From Chrysoperla carnea (lineage: Eukaryota > Arthropoda > Insecta > Neuroptera > Chrysopidae): 64,000 nt of DNA. The stretch is taken from contig NC_058339.1 in assembly GCF_905475395.1 (NCBI RefSeq), positions 49,733,172 to 49,797,171 of the forward strand, in the 5' to 3' direction. Of the stretch, positions 12,111 to 25,400 are shown piece by piece. Position 1 is the first letter of the stretch. The number at the start of each line of letters is the position of its first letter. Both the position numbers and the translations under genes were made by a program. Under the pieces are notes generated by a model, which did not search any database, was not told the origin of the DNA, and saw only the letters and a list, made by a program, of their open reading frames with translations.

Positions 12111-15100
12111 TAGATTGCCCTGACCATGAAACGGAAAGATATGTGAAAATTTAGATATGGATTTTCGAACTCATTACAATAACTTCTAACTATAATAGTA
12201 AGAATTTAATTATGCATGCATGGTAATCCGGTTGTCGTAAATTGCAGGCTTTGAGATTGATGTGATTTGGAGGCACCAAAAATTTCAGAATTGAGAAATA
12301 TTACCATATGCCCGACCAATTTCAAATTTTTGGCATAATCTACGTAATACATATGATATAACAGCTCTTTTTTTCTTTACAAAATGTTGTGCGTCTAACC
12401 AAGTAAAAAATAATTGGAAACGAAAAATAATAAACATTGAAAATTTTTTTAGTTGTATCATAATGTACTGTGAACAACAGATTGTTTATCGGAAATGAAG
12501 GTAAGGAAGAGGAGTATCTCTTAGCTAAAAAACCCATACTTGCATACAGGTGACAGATAAAAATGTTACCTGCTGCTATTTGTATAATTTTATCTAGGAA
12601 TGTATTTTATTTTATCTATTTGAAACCTACACAATATACCTACAAGTAAAGTTTTACCTGCCCAAATTCAAAATAAAATAATTTATTGTAATTCGTTCCG
12701 TAAATATTATCACAGCACTGTTGCAGACTTATATTTTAACTGCCAAATCAATCAAAAATATGTTCTTTAGACCATACCGAAAATGTGTGCCTACAGTATG
12801 ATGTGTTCGCATAAAAACTTCAAAACTGAGGTGGTCTGGTCGGTCTGGTCAAAAACATCCCAAGATTTGAAATATTAAAATTATTTCATATATTTTAGCT
12901 CGTTTTTAATTCTGATTTTTTATTTTACCACTTCAAAATATATCTACTGCACAATTTTCTTTCTTAAAAATACTCCTACACCAATTTTCAAAGGTTTAAA
13001 CTTTTAAATATTTTTACTTTTAAATAATTCTACTTTCAAAAAACACTACTCCTGTCAAATGTAATACTGGAAAATGTCACAAAAAATCGAAGGTGTTCAA
13101 ATATTTTGTACAGGAACTGATATTAATACTGGCCAGAATATTTTAGTTTAAAGCTTAAATTTTTGTGTGACATGTATCCATTTTGTGTGACATGTATCCA
13201 TATGAAGATAAAAATGATAAAAATTTATATTCAAATTTATAAATCTTTGAAAGAAAAATTATTTTGGAGCAGAAAAATATTACAGCATTAATATAAGTAG
13301 ATGCTTAGAAATATAATGAAATAGAAATATTTTAACGTAAGTAGTTTTATTTATGTAGGAAAATTGTGCATGAATAAAATATCATGTAGAATTCTTTTTA
13401 TGCCAAAATACGTACATACTCAAAATATGGTGGAAGCGATGGGAAAAAATAATTCAGTTTTTCAACACTTTTACCATAATTCAATCTTTTAAAATCATAA
13501 TACTTTGTAAACCAATTTACAATTTTCTCGTCAGGAAATATTCAAAAAGGTAGGAGTTAATAAAAAGGACTTAATAAAAGTTATATTCTTTAGCCCAATC
13601 ATTTTGATCAAATAATAACCACAGGGTTCTACAAATATTCATTGCTCAATTTGAATAACACAGTGTCCATAATTTCTAAAGTTATTGTCATCGAAATGAT
13701 TTAACCAAATAACGCAACTAAAAACGCATGATAAAATAAAATGTATTATATATTCTTTGTTCTCCAACCGAAACAAACAAAACCAGTTAGTCACAAAATC
13801 GACTCAGGGAATCATTGAGGACCAACCGGCAACCAGTCACACAACAATCGTGCACACAGTTCAGAAAAAAACGAAGACAAAATATAAACAAAAAACAGCT
13901 GAGTTAAATGAAATCATATTAATAGCTTTTATAAAATGAACAAGTTCAAATCATACTTGACCGATTTATCGTATAAATGAATACCTGTCTGACAACTTCA
14001 ATGTTATTGTTGGAGAAATGAGATTTCATCAAGAATTTAAGAAGAAATTATTATTCACAGCTGATCAAATGTAAATAATTCAATTACTCATAAAAGAGAT
14101 CAATTACCTATTTTTATTATTTTAAAGTTAGGGTTGTTGCCCGATTATTATACGACTATAAAACACAAAGACCGGATGATTTTAATTTTATAAATTTTCA
14201 AATAATTTTCAAAGTTAATAATACAATTTCATTTAACAAAAAATTTTTGACTATTAAAATTCTTTATTTGAATTGTCCAAAAATTACACTGCAAGCATAA
14301 GTCCAAAGAAGAGCAATCGGAGCAATTTTCGGCGCAAGAAAATTGCAAAGAATTCCTTCAAAATTGCTCTGAAATATAAACTTTTCTTACAAGATGTTGA
14401 GCATTATCACAAAAACTAAAAAATACAGAAATTAGGTCTTCTATAACGATTGGGCGAGTAAATCCTCAGATATGGACTAAAATTGTATAAGACGGGTAAC
14501 ATCCCGAAGAAATTTCTTCACCTTACACGCCAGAAACTTTCCATTCGCTCCCAAAACCAAATATGATTCAGATACACAAAAATCCAGTTTCAAAAATTAA
14601 TATTACCCTCTCCAAAAAACTTTTCGGATCCGCACTTAGGTACATTGGCAAGTTTTTAAACATAAAAAATAATTATTAAACGTACATGAAAAATATAAAA
14701 TCATCACAATTGGCAAAATAATACCAAATTATTTGCAAAAAAAAAAAAATTATCTTGCTAAAATATAATCAAAATTAATTAATTTTTAAATAATCCAGGA
14801 TAATTAAATTTTATCTAATCTTCATACTGTTTAAATACGGTATTCCGGTTTACTTCGAATATAGTCGTCCTTTTAGCGAAAAAAATTACTATAGATAGAT
14901 CTTACAAATTTTCTAGTATTAAGGCATAAATACACTATAGCTATATATGATCTGAATAGAGAGAGATTTGTTCTAGTTTGACCAAATTTAGCATTTAGAG
15001 CAAAGATAGAGCAAAAAGTATTCAGTAAACTGAACTAAGTGGATAGTCAGCTCTAATTGGAGCAAAATCTACATTCTACAGTTTATTGTTCTGTCAATAA

Positions 15101-15802
15101 TTCTTGGCAGTAATAACGGTAATTTGGTCAGTAATACGTCTCTTTGAACCTATTAATAGCGATTTTGGGGTCGATTTTTTCACTACTTATTAGGTATCTA
15201 CTCCAAATAAGTATCTATTTGATGGTATATCGGTTCAATAAACTTCTAAATTTTTTTTCTAGGTTCTATGAATTTTATTGTCTACAATCTACAACATTGT
15301 ATTGTCCGAGAGTACGGTCATTATGGACTACCACAATAGATTATTCAGTCCCTTAAATATGACGTTTATAAAAAAGCCATTTAAAATACATAATTCAAAA
15401 AAAAATTATGGGCGGATAACAGTTTATTTATTCTTTTTTATTTTGGCAAAAAAAAAATTTAATAAAAATGTATTCCTTATAAAAATTTTATTAACTTCTT
15501 AAAATACAAAATAAATGTTGGAGTCATTGACTTGACTAAAAAAAAAAAGGAATACTTAAACTAAACTAACAAAAGAAAAGAATATATGTTTAACGCAATC
15601 GAAACAATAAGAACATAACGATATAATAGTTATTATACAGAAAAATCTAGAAGCGTTTCTTTGTGAATGCCAATGTAGGCAAACAGCTGATTTATAATAA
15701 CAACACTATTTTTGCAAATATATAAAAATAAATCAAATACACATAAAATTAATAATTAGAGATAAAACTTTTTTTCTCTCACACATATAAAAAAAAACTC
15801 AC
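12111..15802. other. Gene-free AT-rich block
   Basis: No exon can be supported. It contains a tandem 20-base duplication (13161-13200) and a stretch at about 14300-14350 whose plus-strand translation (QRRAIGAIFGARK) faintly recalls the C-terminal part of a LINE reverse transcriptase, too short to call. If the minus-strand exon at 15803-15965 is real, this block would be its intron. Confidence 0.4.
13161..13200. repeat. Perfect 20 bp tandem duplication
   Basis: TTTTGTGTGACATGTATCCA occurs twice in direct succession without a mismatch. Confidence 0.95.
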
Positions 15803-15965
15803 CAAATATTGTTGCTAAAATTTGTAATAATTTTCCACTACATAAGAATTTAACACTACCACTTTTGCTATGATTTAATATCACATCGCTGTTTTTTAAT
15901 TGTTGTATATCAATTTTATGTGTTAAGGGTTTTAAACTAACTAATTCTTCTTTGGTTCCATCCAT
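15803..15965 (-). CDS. Probable first coding exon, sugar/trehalose transporter-like
   Basis: On the minus strand an ATG at 15965 opens 54 codons ending in TTTG|GTGAGT, a good 5' splice site, at phase 1. The peptide begins MDGTKEELVSLKPL and ends SGKLLQILATIF. A hydrophilic N-terminus followed by GKL.Q.LA and the start of a hydrophobic segment is the arrangement at the start of insect facilitated trehalose transporters (MFS sugar porters), where this stretch leads into the first transmembrane helix. That assignment is inference from a short motif. Codon content and the donor support a coding exon more strongly than they support the family. No downstream exon was recognised between 1 and 15800, so the rest would lie across long introns or beyond the left edge. 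Confidence 0.45.
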
Positions 15966-16239
15966 TGTGTCTCAAAAATAATTAAAAATGTCTTTAATAA
16001 ATAAATTAATTAATTAATAAGTACTTTTAAAAAAGCAAATTAATTTATATGATTTATACAAATAACACATTCCGAATAACAATAAATGAGAGTGTCTATT
16101 GTTACTTATTTATTTGTTTTAAAGTATTTAATTATTGAATAATAAATACGATTGTTATGTGTTCATGGCTAACAAATAACGAATAATGATACAAAATGAT
16201 TATACATGTGTGTTATTACTACGGTTTTAAGTTTACGTA

Positions 16240-16247
16240 TGACGTCA
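16240..16247. promoter_or_regulatory. CRE-like palindrome TGACGTCA
   Basis: A perfect CREB/ATF-type octamer lies about 275 bases upstream of the minus-strand ATG at 15965, a plausible promoter position for that exon. The octamer also occurs elsewhere in the window (for example near 194), so chance cannot be excluded. Confidence 0.3.
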
Positions 16248-16629
16248 CAATATACGACACAGTGTATGTGTTTGTTTATTTTGTTGTGCTATAGCACTGA
16301 ATAAAATTGAACTACCTACCAAGTTTTAAGAATTTGTTCAATATTATCTTGAATCTATGAAATTTACCACGTATTTTACAGAACATGTTTCTAAGCACCC
16401 GAAATTCTTTCAAGAAGTGGGAAATCAAAATTCAAAATACAGCGAAGACTCGGAAGTCGGTCTTGTTCTCAAAGGAGACTAAATTTTCTTCTTACGTATT
16501 TGAATTGGAAATGTTTAACATTAAAATCAAGCAGAAAGTTGAACACCCGGAAGTAACTCTTCAAAAACAGTTCAATTAGATATACAGAACACCAAAAAGC
16601 TCCTTGCCCTCGGAAACTCATCCTTTTCA

Positions 16630-16790
16630 GGATTATCCGCAACTCAACATGAGTAGTAAGTTTAGACGAATGTTTAAAACAACGATTTTACAAGTCATAT
16701 ATCCGGCCCGTACTTACGTACGGTGCCCCAATCTGGTCAAACGTTACATAAACAGAGCATATTGACGTAAAAGCACTTCATTAGCCAAAG
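16630..16790 (+). pseudogene. Jockey/R1-type LINE reverse transcriptase fragment
   Basis: Plus-strand translation gives KFRRMFKTTILQVIYPA and, after a one-base frame change, LTYGAPIWSN. The motif LTYGAPIW is typical of the C-terminal part of non-LTR reverse transcriptases of the Jockey/R1 type. Stops and frameshifts show it is dead. The decayed element may extend to about 17100, but I cannot follow the frame with confidence. Confidence 0.55.
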
Positions 16791-18299
16791 CCATCACGAT
16801 GTCTATAGATCCTATAACTTGACCTCACTAAATTTTCTCTTAAACTTCCGCCGTTGTACACTTTTTCCCACTTGATGTCCCTGAGCGGCAGCCTGATTAG
16901 CCTTTGGAGAGCCTAATCTACCCCCAACTGTCCCGTTGTACTGTTGTAAACTCGTACCACATTATAAGCGTACAAGCAGGCGAGCATACAATAAGATACA
17001 TCAAAAATTTTATGACATCGCAATAACAGATTAGGGCAAAAACAATCTCTATGGTCTGAGTGTCCGCTGCAAATGAAAAACAGCATATGCGACACTGATA
17101 TTCACAGATTGTCTTACGCTACCATCGTGGCATAAATTAGCTATCGTAAATATGTGCAAACTGAAACTTTACCACATAACGTAAGAATCATATCAAAATA
17201 GAATCATGTAAGTTAGCAAAGTTTTACACGAGCTATAAGCCCGCTAATAGGCAAGCATGGAGAAAAATGCTGTATTTTATAATATGAAAGGATAATTTAC
17301 GAGATTACTTCTAAGTTCAGTATACAAAATTCATTTCTCTCGAAAGAATGATAAAGTCATAAATAGGCTAAGGAATAAGGTGGCAGATTTTAAGAGACGT
17401 AATTTTGAAAAAATAATGTTGCAAAAAGATATAGAATACTGTTAAGTGCTATTGAATTAGTTCATTCATAGGATTCGACCTGGAAAGAAATATTATAAAG
17501 CCTGCGGCCAATTTTTTTATAAATTCCTCATTAACATCCTTGAAGGTTTCTCGTGAACACCTTTTAAGAATTTTCCTTTTTTAAGGCATATTTATGGATT
17601 GCCAGAAGGGGTGGAAATAGAAATTTTTTCTGCTGGAATCACTGAGGCATGCCATTCATTACTCAATGAATTTTTAACCAGACCAGAGGTAAATTTTCAT
17701 TTTAACTTTTTTCTGCTACACCAGCTTGGTGTGGCTAGAAGATTCCTGTCTCAGCTTGTTTTATAAATCCACGCTGGCTGTTGAACTTCTAAGAGAAATT
17801 TTCTTTTGGTGTAGTTAATAAATGTGGGATAAATACCACGACTTATCAAAACTAACGTTAAGTTTAAGTGGTTAGAAATTCTATTTACCGTCTTTTTTAA
17901 AATTAAATATATCTTTTAAATGGCTTTTCCAAGCGTAGAGGAAACAAATGTCTTACTCGATACGTTGCCACCAACTGACAACTACAAACCAATGTCTGAA
18001 GAAATAACTTTACAACATGCTTATTGATACTGCATGCATGCTGTAATTGTAATTGTTTCAGTATAAAATAATATAAAGTTTGTTCGATAATCATTTTAGA
18101 ATCAAGTTCAGTTTAGTATAATACTCATAGCGGATAGAAGCAAGGGTGTAGCAAGGAATTTCTCTAGGAGGGGAGGAAACAAAAATTAAAAAAACTGCTG
18201 GCTGGCTTAGAAATTTATACTATACTTGCACTAGTTTTTGACAATCCCAGTTTAGCATTGACCAAAGTTATTTTTAACCGACTAAGTGCCCGAGCTACT
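16791..18299. other. Gene-free block
   Basis: No exon is supported. The first 300 bases may be further decayed LINE sequence. The rest is AT-rich and unassigned. Confidence 0.35.
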
Positions 18300-18560
18300 A
18301 AAGGCACCATCACATTTACCTGTTCAACTACTTAGAAGTAGGTAGCAGGTTCGAATCCTGGCAGCGGCAGTCTGATCAATTAAAATCATTGGGGTGGAAA
18401 ATTGATCACACGTCGTTAATTGTATATATTTATATATCCGAATGTAGATTAAAAAAATAAAGATAAAAATAATGATGTGAGTGGCCTCTGTTAGAGAGTT
18501 AAAGACGTATATGTCTGAGGAACCGAGGTTAAACCCCATTATTGTTATTATTATTATTAT
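18300..18560 (+). repeat. Possible tRNA-derived SINE remnant
   Basis: GGTTCGAATCC at about 18352 matches a RNA polymerase III B box in a T-arm-like context (GCAGG..CCTGG). About 200 bases downstream the sequence ends in a (ATT)n run (18538-18558), as SINE tails often do. No intact cloverleaf can be formed. Confidence 0.35.
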
Positions 18561-19589
18561 AAAGTAAGTTTTTACCACAATGAATACGTTCTTCTTACCT
18601 TTTTTTGTACAAATTTTGGATTTAAGGAAGTATACCAATTCATAAATCATTAGACGTAGAATATTGAATTTTGATATCATTCTATCTTGACTAGTCTATC
18701 CGTTGCGCGCACAACCAAATTCAGTGTCGCTAGGAGTATTTAGAACTTCTATAATGTTTCATTATAGAATTATTGATATAATAATATTGTCTTTATTTCT
18801 GCGAGGGACGCTAAAAACGGTTTTGCACGCAACGAATGCATGTGATGTCCACATCATATTTTATCCAAGCTCTAAACTGGATATATTATTAGCTTGGAAT
18901 TAAGAATTATGATACGATGATTCTATTCAACTTACAATTGACTAGTCTCACCACGCTCCCTTTACTGTGTTTACCAACTTTTACTTCGCCTCCAGTACCC
19001 CCAAGTAGACCACCTGGGGAAAGAGAAAAAATTCTCAGAGAAATAATATAGTTATTTCGTATTCATTCCCGGTACAAAGTTTTTCCGTAAACAGAACATC
19101 TGTAAGTACCTACTCTTGCGAGTACGGCCTTGGCAACAAAATGATAAAGTGAATTCAAATCGATATGATGATTTGATGATGGGTCTTGCTTATTCTGTCA
19201 CTCACTTTTTTCTTTATTTCTAACATCTAGTTCATAAACATTTCAATTGTAATATTATTGTAATTTTAATTGAAATAATTATAAAAAATTTGTATATATA
19301 CAGTAACAGGTAACAGGTGATTTTTAATTATGGAAGCTATAAATAAACTAATAAGGTGATAAGTAAATTCCGCGCCCACGGACAATTTTTTTATTATTAT
19401 TTAACTACATTTATGATTTAATTGTGTTATACACAGAATAATCTTTAGAATTTCTTTCCAAAAGCGTATTGAATAGTACAGTTTATGAATATTCAAAATC
19501 TGTTCTGTCCATTCTAATGATAATAATAAAACCACGTCAACCTCCACGACCAAGTCACACAACATTAACTGTAATAATAAATAAATCGC

Positions 19590-20060
19590 AGTAAGGAACC
19601 TTTCCGGGTCACCAGATACTCCAGATCTTCGATTATCCTAGTTTTTATAGGTTTCCCTTTATGTGGCCATTAAACCCTAACTCTGTACCAAATTTCAACT
19701 CTCTGAGTTTATGGGAAGTACTAGTTCTATTCTGACGATCATAAGTGAGTGAGTGAGTGAGTGTCATAAATGCGAAACTTTGTTTTCGCTTAACTTCGGA
19801 ACTATATGACCTACAGACTGGAAATTTTGGATTTTAAATTTGTGATTGTTGCTTACTGGATGACGAAAATTTCTGCGTTCTGGTCTTATCCAGAGATTCT
19901 CAAAATGCGCCGGAATGGTTCCAGTAAAGGATGGTACGGCAGTGTTTGCTTGGCGCTCGATTTGGCGAGGGCACTGCCGTGCCCTTGATTCTCTATGTAT
20001 CGAGATGTATTCTCGCTATGATTCTCAGCATCAGAGTCTCGGCCTATTTTCGGTCTAAGG
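19590..20060. repeat. Dispersed repeat-like segment with (GAGT)n
   Basis: A block of higher GC than its surroundings contains a GTGAGTGAGTGAGTGAGTG microsatellite at about 19744-19762, followed by unique-looking sequence with an inverted GGCAGTG/CACTGCC pair (about 19938-19980). Its composition suggests a transposon remnant. The family is not recognised. Confidence 0.35.
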
Positions 20061-20595
20061 GCTAGTTTATATACGACACATTCGAAACAAACTTTTTTAC
20101 GTAGTTACATTAATCAACATACTGTACTTTCAGTTAGTACCATATTCTAATTTATTTATTTGTCACAGTAATTGATTTATCAATGTTTTGTTTTAATTAT
20201 TTTTAATATTATGCATTGTACTTATTGTACAATGAATCATCAGGCACGTGTGTATTGTATATACTGTTGAATCATTAAGGAGTAAAGGGAGGAATCATTG
20301 TAAAAAAAATTATCAGAAAACATGAATTTATATTATTTATTTACACTCTACTCTATGAAATAAGGTCAAAAAACTTTTTATATGTTACAATATGTTAATT
20401 GTTTTCAGCATATTGTTGATATTGTTGACATAATGCAGTATATACGAAAAAAAATCACGGGTGAAATCATCTGAATCATTACTTTTATAGCTTTAATACC
20501 CGCGTGATGATGACTTAAATAGCGGATAATTTTACACATAATAAAGGAATCTTTTAACTCCTATAAGCGGCCATTCATTAATTGCGTGAGCATTT

Positions 20596-20612
20596 GGGGG
20601 GGGGGGGGGGGG
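20596..20612. repeat. G17 homopolymer
   Basis: Seventeen consecutive G residues sit in an otherwise AT-rich setting. The length may be unreliable in the assembly. Confidence 0.9.
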
Positions 20613-23129
20613 AGTTTAAAAATCTATACATGCGCTTATGTGTAGGGGGACGGTTAGAAGGAGACTGAAGAAAGTGTTGATGCCATTGTTGCATTATTTT
20701 CTTTACAAGTTAGAAAAGTTTAAAAAACCAATGCAGTAATGACGTCCTTTCGGGTGCCAATTCGGGTGCGGTTTTCGAAAATTTCGAAAATTATCGAAAT
20801 TATTTTCTAATTTTCGCTCTCGCGAAAAAACAATGATATGTACGAAACAACCAGGTGTCACAGAACACCTCATAGTTCTTACATCGCCATAATTGGGTTC
20901 GTTAACGATTGGATAGATCACGAGGAGTATAACTATCGATTATTTATTAAAGTTGACTTTAAAATACCTGAACACAACGAGGGATTATTTTAAAACGAAG
21001 AATAATTTCCAACCGCTCTCCCCTACGTACCTATATATGTATTAGTTAAATAATTTTAACCACCTGTTACTCTGGTTTAAATCCAGTTAGGTATCAGATT
21101 TCTGTATAGGTATGATTTTTTAGGCTTGAAACAGGTACTGAGTAATTTAAGAAGATCGCTGAATCTGGAGAAATGTTAATATTTTTGACACGTTTATAAA
21201 ATTCACGTTGTGCTAGGCTTTTGCCTGATAAATGGATTTTATTGCATAAATATGATTTATCAGCCTTTTAAGATAAATTTTAATTTATGGGAATATTTAT
21301 CAAAATACTATACGTAAACAATCATTACTTTCAAGGAAAAAAGTTTGAAATGGAATTTGTAATTAATTCACTGTATAAGCAGAGTATAATATTTAAAAAT
21401 TCAGTTCATATGGTTGTTTTTAATTCGATATATGTCAAAATTTATCGCAAAGCAAGAATGAGATATTATTCTTCAACTCAATCGAAATGGGGGAATTCGA
21501 GGCGAACCAACAAAAGTTTGTGTAGGTATGAAGGCTACTTTTGGATTTTCATCTATGTAGACTAGAATAATACTTCCTATCATCTGCGAATGTAACTATA
21601 ATGCTTGTCTCATGAACTGGGAGACCTGCAATATAAATGAACCGATAGAACCGGTAATTCTGCGGTAGGTACAAAGTTGTATCAAGAATGCTAACCCGAC
21701 ATACCGGATTTAACATAAATAAAATAGGAACTTCTTCTTGAATTTTAACTTGGAAGTATCTGTGCTCTTAAAAATATTTAATTTTAGACTTTAGTAATAT
21801 TCACAAATCTAGCCCGAAAAATGAATCGTGATGCGCATTTGGGCACCGCATGCATATCAATTTTCATTCTAGTTTACTTCTTCATTATTACTTATTATTC
21901 TTAAAACTGAGCGCCAATGATTTCAGTATAAATCTGAAAGTGCTTAATAAAACGTATATAAGTTAATTATTTTACTGAAATTAAAATCTGATTCGAAAAA
22001 TGGCAGAGAATTTAATACACAGTAACATCTCACTAATGCGTCAGTATTAAAAGTCAGAGAGTGTCAGATTACTGAATTATATAGAAAAATTAATTATAAA
22101 TATCATCACTGGAAGAAAATCTTTCTTTTTTTGTAATTTTTTTTATAAAATTCGATTTCCGGAAGGTGCCACATTATTGAACATATCGGTCTATTGATGT
22201 GCCGGACTAGTCCTATTGTATTGTACATAGACTTTTACTCAATAGCTTGTCCCATCCTAAAAATTTTTAATCCTTACGCCTTCAATCAGTTTCTTTTCAG
22301 TTTTGCATCGTTTATGGATAGTATAAAAGACTCAATATTTATAAACTAAGATCCAATAAGCGTAAAAAAAAACAAACTAACGTTAAATCGTTAATTTTCG
22401 AAGTAAATGTGATTGAGAATTACCGATCTAGGTCATAAATGGCGTGTTTGTAAAAGTTAATGTGTGTGACATCTGGATCAAATTCCCTTCTCGTTTAAAC
22501 TTCCTTTTTTTAAAAGTCCTGAAATTTACCAACCGGTAGATAGACTAAATCATATAAATTCTAATTTTTTTATTTGAAAGTGCCTAGTACTAACATACCT
22601 ATCTAAATTTAAGATAAGCAGAGAACGATAAAATTTAATTGTTAATTAATTAAAAAATCGTAAATATTACTGATTAATCTTAAGTTAAGATTAATTTTTA
22701 AAGTTTTAATTATGTTATTACATCATTACTCTTTTATCATGCTTTAATACATTGAAAAAAATACAACTAAGTAAATAAATCAATGTTCCTATGTGGATTT
22801 ATTAAATGAAAATTTAATTTCCAGTGAAAATTTGAGCGCCGCATGATCTCCAAATATATGTCATCAAAAACTAAATTTCCTGAATAGTTTATCAGAAAAT
22901 CGACGATGTTTATTTCGTAAAAGTAAAGTAATCAGTACACAAAATATTAGTTTTTACTCTTAGTTTATTATATACGAAGGATTTTTAATATGACATGAAC
23001 GACATGATTATGATAATTGACTTGATTGACATGATGGGCTGTGTTCACTCTAGAAAAATCTAAATTGTTGAAAAAATATACAGTTTTAATATAATTTATC
23101 AAAGTTATAAAAACGCAAGTAATTGGGTG

Positions 23130-23625
23130 CTATTGATTTAATCTGATACCTATATATTATAATCGTGAAAGTTTAGATGAATGGATGAAGGGATGGATGT
23201 TTGATACTCAATCATGTCATTATCGCTAAGCGGATTTGGATGAAATTTGACACAGAGATAGATTATAGTCTGGGATAGCACAGAAGCTATTTGATCCCAG
23301 TAAAATGTATAGTTCCCGTGGGATAAAGTTTTAATTTTTCATAGAACAAAGGATCGACATGATTCTTTCATGAGGGGTCAGAAAATGACATAGGCTAATT
23401 TTTATCCCGGAAAAATGCACGGTTCCAATGGGATAGCATATCTACATGAACCCTATTTTTTAAAGAGCTTTGTAAAAGTTCGTGAAATAAATTTTTAGCG
23501 CATTTTTCTCAAGAAGGCTTGATTAATTTACACAATAACAATAAAAACTCTCAAAATCTCTATAAATCGTAGGGAACGCCACTATCTTTTAATCACGGGT
23601 ACACCGCGGGGCGCTATTGGTTTTA
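23130..23625 (+). repeat. Possible dispersed insect repeat (Helitron/SINE-like)
   Basis: The order ATGGATG..., GCTAAGCGGATTTGGATGAA, TTTGACACAGAG, CCCGTGGGATA and a GC-rich end (CACCGCGGGGCGCT) resembles short repeats that are common in insect genomes. I recognise the style rather than a named family, and I see no exact ends. Confidence 0.35.
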
Positions 23626-25119
23626 AATAATTGGAGAATGACATACATGGTATGTTTGACATCTCTAAACTTGAGATGGGAAAACGAAACCGATAACCGA
23701 GATCCGGATAACCGGAATACCGGAAACCAAAAATTCGATACTTCTAATTAGTTTAGCTGTAAGATTTTTTTCAAACCCAAAAAGAATAAAAGTCTTATGG
23801 AAACATCATTTTCTAGCATATGCCTTTGATCCAAGCACTGACAAAATGTGTTCTTGTTTCTTATCTCACAGTATTTGAAATCATTGAAAATTACTGATAA
23901 ATAAAAAATTCAAATTGATTTTTACCTTGTACATTAGACAAAAACACTTGTAAATGAAATGATTACGACTGATTAATTTTAAAAAATAAGAATAATTACA
24001 TTCATAAATAAAATAATTAAAAATATATATATAAAGAAGAGATCTCAGATTTTATAGAAATTAAAACAATATCAAGGCTAATAAATTATTATGTTTTAAT
24101 TAAAATTAATTAAAATATAATAGACGCGATTTCCATGCGTCTTTCATGCATACATAGTATAACGCGTGTCTTATTATACCACCCATACGGCGTTCACTAC
24201 CTCCAAAATCCAAAGAATGTCGTGGAATGTGAAACTTGAAATAAAAAAAGTCGCCATAGAGGATCGATTAAACAAATTTTCAGATCTGAACAAAAGTAGA
24301 TTTTTCAAACTCGTAACTGGTAAGCGATAGAGGCATATTTTAGGCTAGCAAGTTGCTCTTAATCAATAACCAAAAACTTTTACAACATACATTAATAAAA
24401 TGCAAAATTAAATTTCGGAAACTTGGACAAAAAGTAAAATATTAAATTTTCAAAATTATTCTCAACGTTTCGTTGGCTTATTTTCAACTTCACCTGGAGA
24501 TTATTTGAGTTTAATATTCAAATTGTGAAATCTGGTCCATGACACAAGGACAAATCAAATAAAAATTACATGAAATAAACTTTAATCAGAAATCGCTTTG
24601 TAGACATGTTACCCTTAATTGGGATATAGCCGTTTTCAATGAAGATTTCTCAATCTTCCATACTCTCGGGAAGTAGCCAGGTTTGTTCCAGTTTTTTAGA
24701 TTCTCATAACTTCTCCTCGTCCAATTTCGGTTCAGAGCTGGTTTCTTTTACACCAAATTAAAGGGGATATGAGGTACCTAGACTGGTAATGGTGGTATTG
24801 CGTAATATAATAGTTTGCCTGGATAGTCTATAAAATATTTTTTAAAAGCTCTAATTAATTATTCATGATCCATGATCCATGGCACTGCGCAGCATGGCTA
24901 TTCCTTTAAGTAAAGGAAGCCGCACAACCATTATAAGAAATGGCCTCCTGCTAAATTGTCTGAATTTTCTATATGTTATTGTTCTCTGCTTTCTGAATAA
25001 ATATTTCAATGGGCACAAAGAAAAGTTATAAGCAGTTTTGGAGTTATTAACTTATTACCCATTGATAAAGCATAATAATATTTTGTTGCAATCATAGAAA
25101 TAGTAGTTTTGTCCAAGAA
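23626..25119. other. Gene-free AT-rich block
   Basis: I see nothing that can be supported as a gene or delimited element. Confidence 0.4.
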
Positions 25120-25400
25120 AAATACTGCACCAATGAGCTTGTCTACCACCTCGAACATGCTGTACTTAAATATTTTTGTTTTTGAATACACACATGATTC
25201 ACTTTTGCTGAATTGTTTAATATTTATTAATGTTATGAAGTGGTCGTAGTGTCCGACAAACTCCATGCCGCGTTTTTTCATACCGCGTTGATTGCTTAAA
25301 TATGCCGTTATCATGCTCATTTGAAAACGCAGTACCTTTGGAAAAAGTCGTGAGTAGTGTGATAGACTCGCCAAAAGGAAGCTAAAAATTCGATAAAATA
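25120..25400. repeat. R2 foldback-family fragment, copy 1
   Basis: This shares segments with 40925-41400 and 57885-58250, for example AGTGTCCGACAAACTCCAT, TTATCATGCTCATTTGAAAA and CGCCAAAAGGAAGC. Those other copies are long inverted repeats, so this is a partial copy of the same non-autonomous element. A minus-strand open frame across it is not a gene. Confidence 0.6.

Larger units (their letters stand above)
18561..23129. other. Gene-free block with simple repeats
   Basis: No exon can be supported. Listed separately are a repeat with a GAGT microsatellite (19590-20060) and a G homopolymer (20596-20612). The remaining sequence is AT-rich without recognisable elements. Confidence 0.4.

Noticed and set aside
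14290-14360. LINE-like peptide QRRAIGAIFGARK
   Set aside because: Too short and with stops on both sides. It could be a decayed reverse transcriptase end but cannot be supported.
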